Shown here piece by piece: positions 32,175 through 37,601 of a stretch of DNA of 37,601 nucleotides. How positions within the stretch are numbered: the stretch's first letter is position 1; every line of letters starts with the position of its first letter. Location: positions 1 through 37,601 of the forward strand of contig NZ_JWMA01000049.1 in the NCBI RefSeq assembly GCF_000812465.1, given 5' to 3'. The translations under genes were made by a program, and so were the position numbers. Source of the DNA: Cupriavidus sp. IDO (GTDB lineage: Bacteria > Pseudomonadota > Gammaproteobacteria > Burkholderiales > Burkholderiaceae). Below the pieces are notes generated by a model, which saw nothing but the letters and a program-made list of their open reading frames with translations, made no database searches and was not told where the DNA came from.

Positions 32175-33629
32175 GTGAGCATGCCTGATTTCGACATGGT
32201 GCTGTTCGGCGGCACCGGTGACCTGGCGCGGCGCAAGCTGCTGCCTTCCCTCTTCGATGCACATCATGCGGGCCTGTTGAATCCGTCCGCGCGCATTCTT
32301 GCCACCGGCAGCCAGCCGCTCACCACCGAGGACTACATTGCCTCCCTGGATCAGACTGTTCGGCCCGGCCTGGCGCATGCGCCGCCAGAGTCATGGGAGA
32401 AGTTCTGCGCGCGCATCAGCTACGTGCAGGCGGACGCACGCGTGCCGGCCCATTTCGACGCACTGGCGGAAATGGTGCTGTCGCGCAAGCCGGAGGTCGT
32501 GGTCTGCTATCTCGCCACGGCGCCGCATCTCTTTGTGCCGATCTGCGAGCAACTGGCGCGAACCGGGCTGAACACACCCAACGTCCGCATCGTGCTGGAA
32601 AAGCCGCTCGGCCACGACCTGGAATCGAACGAGGCCATCAACTCGGCGGTGGCGAAGTTCTTTGCCGAAGACCAGATCTACCGGATCGACCACTACCTGG
32701 GCAAGGAGTCGGTGCAGAACCTGATGGCGATCCGCTTCGGCAATGCGCTGTTCGAACCGCTGTGGCGGCGCGAGTGGGTGCAGGACGTGCAGATCACCAT
32801 CGCCGAAGAACTCGGCGTGGAAACGCGCGGCGATTTCTACGACCGTACCGGCGCCCTGCGCGACATGGTGCAGAACCACCTGCTGCAACTGCTGTGCATG
32901 GTGGCGATGGAGCCGCCCAGCAGCCTGCAGGAAGACGCCATCCGCGACGAGAAGATCAAGATCCTCAAGGCGCTCAAGCCGATCTCGCCGCAGGACGTGG
33001 CCGAGAAGACCGTGCGCGGCCAGTACCGCTCGGGCGCGATCGGCGGCAAGCCGGTGCCGGGCTACCTGGAAGAAAAGGGCATTGCGCCCGACAGCCGCAC
33101 CGAGACCTTTGTCGCCATCAAGGCCGAGATCGCCAACTGGCGCTGGGAGGGCGTGCCCTTCTACCTGCGCACCGGCAAGCGCATGCAGGCGCGCGTGGCC
33201 GAGATCGTGATCCACTTCCGCGACGTGCCGCATGCGATCTTTCCGCGCCCGCTGACGCTGTCGCCGCAGAACCGGCTGGTGATCCAGCTGCAGCCCGAGG
33301 AAAGCATCCGCTTGTATTGCCTGGTCAAGCAGCCGGGCGACACGCTGGAGCTGACGCCCACCTCGCTCGACCTCGACTTCGCCAACTCGTTCAAGGTGCG
33401 CCGCGCCGGCGCCTATGAGCGCCTGCTGCTCGACGTGATACGCGGGCGGCTGGGGCTGTTCGTGCGGCGCGACGAGCAGGTACAGGCCTGGCGCTGGGTG
33501 GAGCCCATCATCGATACATGGGCAGAGAGCACGGTGCCGCCCAAGCCTTATACGGCCGGCACCTGGGGGCCGGCGGCGTCGTCCGCGCTGATGTCGCGCG
33601 ACGGTGCGCTCTGGCACGAAGAAGCCTGA
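32175..33629 (+). CDS. zwf: Glucose-6-phosphate 1-dehydrogenase
   Basis: Zwf oxidises glucose 6-phosphate to 6-phosphogluconolactone with NAD(P)+. The 484-residue product has the dinucleotide motif FGGTGDLARRKLLPSL (about 11-26), the catalytic signature RIDHYLGKESVQN (about 170-182) and EKPLGHDLESN before it. The start is the GTG at 32175, because AAGGAG lies exactly 6 nt upstream. The ATG at 32181 is only two codons later, and an upstream ATG at 32127 lacks a ribosome site. It is first of a zwf-pgl-glk operon (13-nt gap to pgl), divergent from edd. Confidence 0.95.
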   Translation: MSMPDFDMVLFGGTGDLARRKLLPSLFDAHHAGLLNPSARILATGSQPLTTEDYIASLDQTVRPGLAHAPPESWEKFCARISYVQADARVPAHFDALAEMVLSRKPEVVVCYLATAPHLFVPICEQLARTGLNTPNVRIVLEKPLGHDLESNEAINSAVAKFFAEDQIYRIDHYLGKESVQNLMAIRFGNALFEPLWRREWVQDVQITIAEELGVETRGDFYDRTGALRDMVQNHLLQLLCMVAMEPPSSLQEDAIRDEKIKILKALKPISPQDVAEKTVRGQYRSGAIGGKPVPGYLEEKGIAPDSRTETFVAIKAEIANWRWEGVPFYLRTGKRMQARVAEIVIHFRDVPHAIFPRPLTLSPQNRLVIQLQPEESIRLYCLVKQPGDTLELTPTSLDLDFANSFKVRRAGAYERLLLDVIRGRLGLFVRRDEQVQAWRWVEPIIDTWAESTVPPKPYTAGTWGPAASSALMSRDGALWHEEA

Positions 33630-33642
33630 CAGGACACCTCCT

Positions 33643-34323
33643 ATGCGGCAGTTTGAACATGCATCGTTGCTGGACCAGGCCGAGGCCCTTTCGATTTCCG
33701 TCAGCCACGCGCTGGAGCTTGCCATCGGCGTCAACGGGTGGGCCGTGCTGGCGGTCTCGGGCGGACGCTCGCCGGTGGCGATGTTCGAGCGCCTGCGCTA
33801 CCGCCCGGTGCGCTGGGAGGCCGTGACGATCACGCTGGTCGACGAGCGCGTGGTCCCGCCCGATCATCCCGACAGCAACGGCGCACTGGTGCGCGCCCAC
33901 CTGTTGCGCGAAGCCGCCGCGAAGGCCGCCTTCATACCGCTGATCGCCGATGACCAGGAGGCCGCCGCCCCGGAGCTGGCCATCGCGCGGCTGAACCAGG
34001 CTTACCGACAGCCTGACGTGGTCGTGCTCGGCATGGGCGAAGACGGCCACACAGCTTCGCTGTTCCCGGATGCGCCTGAACTGCAGGCCGCGCTGAGCGA
34101 GCCGAAGCCAGGCTACACGATCACGCACCCATCGGCCGCGCCGCACGCACGCATCACGCTCAATCTCGCCGCGCTGCTGGCGACCGAGCGCGCGTTCCTG
34201 TCGCTCGCCGGCCCGGTCAAGACCGGGGTGCTGGCGCGCGCGCTGCACGCGCCCACGCCTGCGCTGCCCGTGAGCCTTGTGGTCAGCGGGCATCGGCATG
34301 GCTTCGACGTCTTCCGTGCCTGA
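33643..34323 (+). CDS. pgl: 6-phosphogluconolactonase
   Basis: Pgl hydrolyses 6-phosphogluconolactone to 6-phosphogluconate. The 226-residue product has the family motifs AVSGGRSPVAMFERL (about 38-52), ITLVDERVVPPDHPDSNGALVRAHLL and VVLGMGEDGHTASLFPDA, with the expected Asp-Glu-Arg and Gly-His residues. The ATG at 33643 begins the domain 13 nt after zwf; an earlier in-frame codon lies inside zwf. It precedes glk by 4 nt. The order zwf-pgl-glk makes a complete glucose to 6-phosphogluconate module. Confidence 0.94.
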   Translation: MRQFEHASLLDQAEALSISVSHALELAIGVNGWAVLAVSGGRSPVAMFERLRYRPVRWEAVTITLVDERVVPPDHPDSNGALVRAHLLREAAAKAAFIPLIADDQEAAAPELAIARLNQAYRQPDVVVLGMGEDGHTASLFPDAPELQAALSEPKPGYTITHPSAAPHARITLNLAALLATERAFLSLAGPVKTGVLARALHAPTPALPVSLVVSGHRHGFDVFRA

Positions 34324-34327
34324 CACC

Positions 34328-35350
34328 ATGGTTGCCCCAATACCCCAACTCTCGCCCGATACCTACCCGCGCCTGCTGGCAGACGTAGGGGGTACCAACG
34401 TGCGCTTTGCGCTCGAGACCGCGCCGATGCAGATCGGCCCGGTCACGCCGCTGAAGGTGGCCGACTTTCCTTCGCTGGAAGCTGCCATGCGCGACTACCT
34501 GGACGAACTGAACGCTACCGGTGTGCGGGCGCCCCTGCACGCCGCTATCGGGCTGGCCAATCCGGTCACGGGCGACCAGGTCCGGCTGACAAACCACGAC
34601 TGGGCGTTTTCGATCGAAGGCATGCGGCGTGCGCTCGGACTGCAGACGCTGGTGACCATCAATGACTTCACCGCGCTGGCATTGGGTTTGCCTTTCCTGC
34701 CAGCTGAGGGGCTGGTGCAGATCCGAGCCGGCGAGCCGGTGCCCAGCGCGCCGCGCGCGCTGGTGGGGCCGGGCACTGGCCTTGGCGTGTCAGGACTCGT
34801 GCCTGTGCCCGGTGGCGGCGCGGTAGCGCTGTCCGGAGAGGGCGGACATATCGAGCTGATGCCGGTCACCGACGACGAATGGACCGCATGGCGCGCGGCG
34901 CATCGCGACGTCGGCCGCGTGTCGGCGGAGCGCCTTTTGTCGGGCATGGGGCTCTCGCATATCCATGCCGCACTGGCCGCAGAAACGGGTACGCCTTTGT
35001 TCGCGCCACTGACGCCGACGCAAGTCACCACCGGCGCTTTCGAGCGGGACGACCCGCTGTGCCAGCGCACCATGGCCGTGTTCTTCGGCCTGCTGGGCTC
35101 GGTGGCCGCCGACGTGGCGCTGGTGCTTGGCGCGCGCGGCGGCGTTTATCTCGGCGGCGGCATCCTGCCGCGCTTCGTGAGGGCGCTGCAGGCATCCGCC
35201 TTTGCCGAGCGCTTCGAGGCCAAGGGCCGCATGCGCGGCTACCTGGCCAGCGTGCCGGTATACGTGATCACCGACCAATACCCGTCGCTGCCCGGCCTGG
35301 CGCGTGCGCTCGCCGATGCACTGGCCGGCACCATGACGCGAGCCGGATAG
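34328..35350 (+). CDS. glk: Glucokinase
   Basis: Glk phosphorylates glucose with ATP. The 340-residue product belongs to the bacterial Glk family: LLADVGGTNVRFAL phosphate-binding motif (about 17-30), INDFTALALGLPFL, GPGTGLGVSGLVP, and EGGHIELMPVTDDEW with the catalytic and zinc-free Glk pattern. The ATG at 34328 lies 4 nt after pgl; ATG 34298 inside pgl is an alternative. Neither has a strong ribosome site, so translation is probably coupled. An exact inverted iteron lies within the coding sequence at 34978-34994, translated as AETGTP. The response regulator begins 3 nt after the stop. Confidence 0.93.
   Translation: MVAPIPQLSPDTYPRLLADVGGTNVRFALETAPMQIGPVTPLKVADFPSLEAAMRDYLDELNATGVRAPLHAAIGLANPVTGDQVRLTNHDWAFSIEGMRRALGLQTLVTINDFTALALGLPFLPAEGLVQIRAGEPVPSAPRALVGPGTGLGVSGLVPVPGGGAVALSGEGGHIELMPVTDDEWTAWRAAHRDVGRVSAERLLSGMGLSHIHAALAAETGTPLFAPLTPTQVTTGAFERDDPLCQRTMAVFFGLLGSVAADVALVLGARGGVYLGGGILPRFVRALQASAFAERFEAKGRMRGYLASVPVYVITDQYPSLPGLARALADALAGTMTRAG
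34978..34994 (-). repeat. Consensus iteron embedded in glk
   Basis: CGCAGAAACGGGTACGC is an exact reverse complement of the origin consensus and is read in frame as A-E-T-G-T-P. It is the only dispersed copy clearly inside an established protein-coding gene. Confidence 0.85.
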
Positions 35351-35353
35351 CCC

Positions 35354-36067
35354 ATGCGCGTACTGCTGGTGGAAGACGACGCCATGATCGGCGACAGCGT
35401 GAAGGTTGCGCTGCGCCAGGAAGGCTTTACCGTGGACTGGGTGCGCGATGGCGAAGCCGGTCTCGCCGCGGCAACGGGGCAGGGCGACGAACCCTGCTAT
35501 GACCTCGTCCTGCTTGACCTCGGCCTGCCGCGCCGCCCCGGCCTGGATGTGCTGCGCGCCCTGCGCGCGCGGGGCGTATCGACGCCGGTACTGATCCTGA
35601 CGGCGCGCGACGCCGTGGCCGACCGCGTCGCCGGACTTAACGCCGGTGCCGACGACTACCTCATCAAGCCCTTCGACCTGCAGGAGCTCGCCGCGCGCAT
35701 GCACGCACTGGCGCGCCGCGCCGAGGGCCGGGCCGAGCCGCTGCTCAGCTACGGCGCGATCACGCTGAACCCCGCCACGCGCGAAGCCAGGCTGGACGGC
35801 GATCCGGTGCGCCTGTCGGCGCGCGAGTTCGCCTTGCTCTCCGCGCTGATGGCACGCCCCGGCAAGGTCTGGTCCGTGCCGCAACTGCAGGAGCGCCTGT
35901 ACGGCTGGGACGACGAAGTCGGCAGCAATACGGTCGAGGTCTACATCCATGCGCTGCGCAAGAAGTTCGGCGCGGCGCTGATCCGCAATATCCGCGGCGT
36001 GGGCTACGTGATGCCCCGGCTCGAAGGCGACGCGCCGGACAGCGATGCCGGCAAGGGAACCGCCTGA
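35354..36067 (+). CDS. OmpR/QseB-family response regulator
   Basis: The 237-residue product has an intact receiver with acidic pair E7-D8-D9, phosphoacceptor D55 (LVLLDLGLP), T83 and K105 (YLIKPFD). A C-terminal winged helix follows (VRLSAREFALLSALMARPGKVWSVPQLQERLYGWDDEVGSNTVEVYIHALRKKFG, IRNIRGVGYVM). It is similar to the QseB/PmrA group. Its start is 3 nt after glk, and its stop overlaps the kinase start (TGATG), so it is probably expressed with the glucose genes as well as with the kinase. The signal is unknown. Confidence 0.93.
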   Translation: MRVLLVEDDAMIGDSVKVALRQEGFTVDWVRDGEAGLAAATGQGDEPCYDLVLLDLGLPRRPGLDVLRALRARGVSTPVLILTARDAVADRVAGLNAGADDYLIKPFDLQELAARMHALARRAEGRAEPLLSYGAITLNPATREARLDGDPVRLSAREFALLSALMARPGKVWSVPQLQERLYGWDDEVGSNTVEVYIHALRKKFGAALIRNIRGVGYVMPRLEGDAPDSDAGKGTA

Positions 36068-37404
36068 TGCGCTCGATCCAGCGGACGTTATTGTTGTGGC
36101 TGGCTGCCGGCCTGCTGGTGGGCATCGCCATTGCCACCGTGCTGATCTACGGACAGGCGCGGCAGGAAGCCAACGCCTTGTTCGACTACCAGATGAAGCA
36201 GGTGGCCGCCGCCTTGCCCAGCCAGTTTGCCAACCCGGTTGCGCCGCCGTTTGGCGAGCCGGGCGGCGCAAGCACGGACCTGATGCATGCCGACGAAGAC
36301 GTGGTGATCCACATCTGGGACGGCTCGGGGCGCAGTCTCTACCTCTCGCATTCGCATCCGGCGCTGCCGCCGCAGGCCGAGCTCGGGTTCTCGAACGTCT
36401 CGACCGAGCAGGGCGAATGGCGGCTCTATAGCGTGCAGCTCGGCCCGGCCGTGGTGCAGATCGCGCAGCCGATGAGCGCTCGCCGCACGCTGGCCGCGCG
36501 CATGGCGTTGCGCACGGTGGCGCCGTTGCTGCTACTGCTGCCGCTGCTGGGGTGGCTGGTGTGGATGGCCGTGGGCCGCGGCCTGCGCCCGCTGCGCGAG
36601 ATCGCCACCGAAGTGCAGGCGCGCGACGCCAGCACGCTGGCGCCGCTCGCCGTGCGGCGCATGCCGGACGAGATAGCGCCGCTGAGCGACGCGCTCAACC
36701 AGTTGCTGGGGCGGCTGTCGCACGCCATCGATACGCAGCGTGCCTTCGTCGCCGACGCCGCGCACGCGCTGCGCACACCACTGGCGGCGCTGCAGCTGCA
36801 GGCCCAGCTGGTCGAGCGGGCGGAAAATCCCGAGGCACGCCAGCAGGCGCTGGGCAATCTGCGGCAGGGGTTGGAGCGCCTGACCCACCTGGTGGCGCAA
36901 CTGCTGACGCTGGCGCGGCAGGAGCCGGGCGCTGTCACGCTGCCGCGCGAGCCGGTCGACCTGCGTGCGCTGGCTGCGGACGTGGTAGCGGAGATGACGC
37001 AGGCGGCGCTGGATCGCGATATCGACCTCGGGCTGGATGCTGCCACGGGCGCTGATCCGGCCAAAGTGCGCGGCGATATTGATGCCTTGCGCATCCTGCT
37101 GACCAACCTGATCGACAACGCGCTGGCCTATATCCCGGCCGGCAGCCGGGTTGATGTGCAGGTGAGGCCTGGTGCAGATCGCCGCGGGGTGGAACTGGTG
37201 GTGGCGGACAATGGGCCGGGCATTGCGCTGGCTGAGCGTGAGCGGGTGTTCGACCGCTTCTATCGCTTGCCCGATGCGCCTACCGGAGGCAGCGGACTGG
37301 GGCTGGCGATTGTTGCCGAGATTGCGCAGTCGCATGGGGCTCGGGTTGAGTTGGAGGATGCCGGGCCGGGGTTGAGGGTCAGGGTGGTGTTTCCAGTGAG
37401 CTAA
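36067..37404 (+). CDS. QseC-type sensor histidine kinase
   Basis: The 445-residue inner-membrane kinase has helix 1 at about 7-29, a periplasmic sensor of about 110 residues, helix 2 at about 146-170 and a HAMP region. The phosphoacceptor is H233 in ADAAHALRTPLAAL, the N box is LTNLIDNALAY (345-355), and the ATP-lid motifs are DNGPG (381-385) and GSGLGL (408-413). All catalytic motifs are present. Its ATG shares one base with the response regulator stop. It is the last gene before the right terminal repeat. The ligand cannot be inferred; linkage to zwf-pgl-glk suggests a carbon-related cue, but that is speculation. Confidence 0.93.
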   Translation: MRSIQRTLLLWLAAGLLVGIAIATVLIYGQARQEANALFDYQMKQVAAALPSQFANPVAPPFGEPGGASTDLMHADEDVVIHIWDGSGRSLYLSHSHPALPPQAELGFSNVSTEQGEWRLYSVQLGPAVVQIAQPMSARRTLAARMALRTVAPLLLLLPLLGWLVWMAVGRGLRPLREIATEVQARDASTLAPLAVRRMPDEIAPLSDALNQLLGRLSHAIDTQRAFVADAAHALRTPLAALQLQAQLVERAENPEARQQALGNLRQGLERLTHLVAQLLTLARQEPGAVTLPREPVDLRALAADVVAEMTQAALDRDIDLGLDAATGADPAKVRGDIDALRILLTNLIDNALAYIPAGSRVDVQVRPGADRRGVELVVADNGPGIALAERERVFDRFYRLPDAPTGGSGLGLAIVAEIAQSHGARVELEDAGPGLRVRVVFPVS

Positions 37405-37510
37405 CGAGGTGTTTCGCCGATTTGTGGGGCTGGGGTCTATGAAGGGGCCGCTGCTGGTGCGCCTGAGGTTAGTGGCTGCGGCTGGCCGCTGTCGAGGGTC
37501 GAGGGCCTCA

Positions 37511-37601
37511 GGTTTCGCCCCTGAAGGGGCGACCTACTTATATGAACGCGCCCCGGTTTGCAAGGTAAGACGAACATGCTGGCTTGAGCAGGACTGGTTG
37601 C
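37511..37601. repeat. Right copy of the 91-bp terminal inverted repeat
   Basis: This is the reverse complement of 8-98 with one mismatch (base 37580). It begins 107 bp after the histidine kinase stop with a CGCCCC/GGGGCG stem, so in both copies the hairpin end faces the gene. The window ends at the last matching base, so the true right boundary is unknown. Confidence 0.9.

Overview
The window looks like the replication-origin region of the second replicon (chromid) of a high-GC betaproteobacterium, most likely Cupriavidus or a near relative. The evidence is a plasmid-type RepA initiator beside a dense iteron field, a divergent parAB partition operon with a 16-bp palindromic candidate centromere, and an Entner-Doudoroff cluster (edd / zwf-pgl-glk). 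I recall that cluster lying close to the chromosome 2 origin in Cupriavidus necator. No rRNA, tRNA, CRISPR array or intact insertion sequence was seen. The genus assignment is inference from gene content and was not checked by a search.

Layout. (1) 1-7.0 kb, leftward: a polysaccharide-type tyrosine autokinase, a Crp/Fnr regulator, a glycoside hydrolase family 2 protein that seems to lack part of its catalytic domain, and a DUF1839 gene coupled to it by a 4-nt overlap. (2) 7.0-10.3 kb: a gene-poor stretch with an orphan terminator and a possible micro-ORF, a small hypothetical gene, an orphan receiver-like protein and a LuxR-type regulator with a degenerate receiver. (3) 10.3-17.4 kb, replicon maintenance: a tyrosine-recombinase-like protein without recognisable catalytic residues, parB, parA, a cold-shock gene, repA with a putative leader peptide, about 1.1 kb of iterons, and a second cold-shock gene. 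(4) 17.5-24.2 kb: an AzgA-type purine permease, three more iterons, a strongly structured intergenic region, a VpsR-like sigma-54 activator, small envelope genes and a YihY/BrkB membrane protein. (5) 24.2-30 kb: prfC, a TonB-receptor remnant, an EntS-like MFS exporter, an AraC regulator and an MscS channel. (6) 30-37.4 kb: edd divergent from zwf-pgl-glk, followed almost without gap by a QseBC-like two-component system.

Functional picture. RepA probably binds the 17-bp motif GCGTACCCGTTTCTGCG and its variants in the origin. ParA/ParB partition the replicon through CTTTCAGCGCTGAAAG, found inside parB and just upstream of parA. The edd/zwf/pgl/glk set would take glucose to KDPG; eda is not in the window. 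The autokinase and the VpsR-like activator both suggest exopolysaccharide control.

Most unusual points: the origin iteron recurs singly or in a small cluster far outside the origin (236, 18984-19092, 22574, 27723, 29002, 32031 and inside glk at 34978); one copy overlaps the start of a 17-codon leader ORF ahead of repA; a 14/16 match to the candidate parS lies about 14 kb away; and the whole segment is bounded by 91-bp inverted repeats that match at 90 positions.
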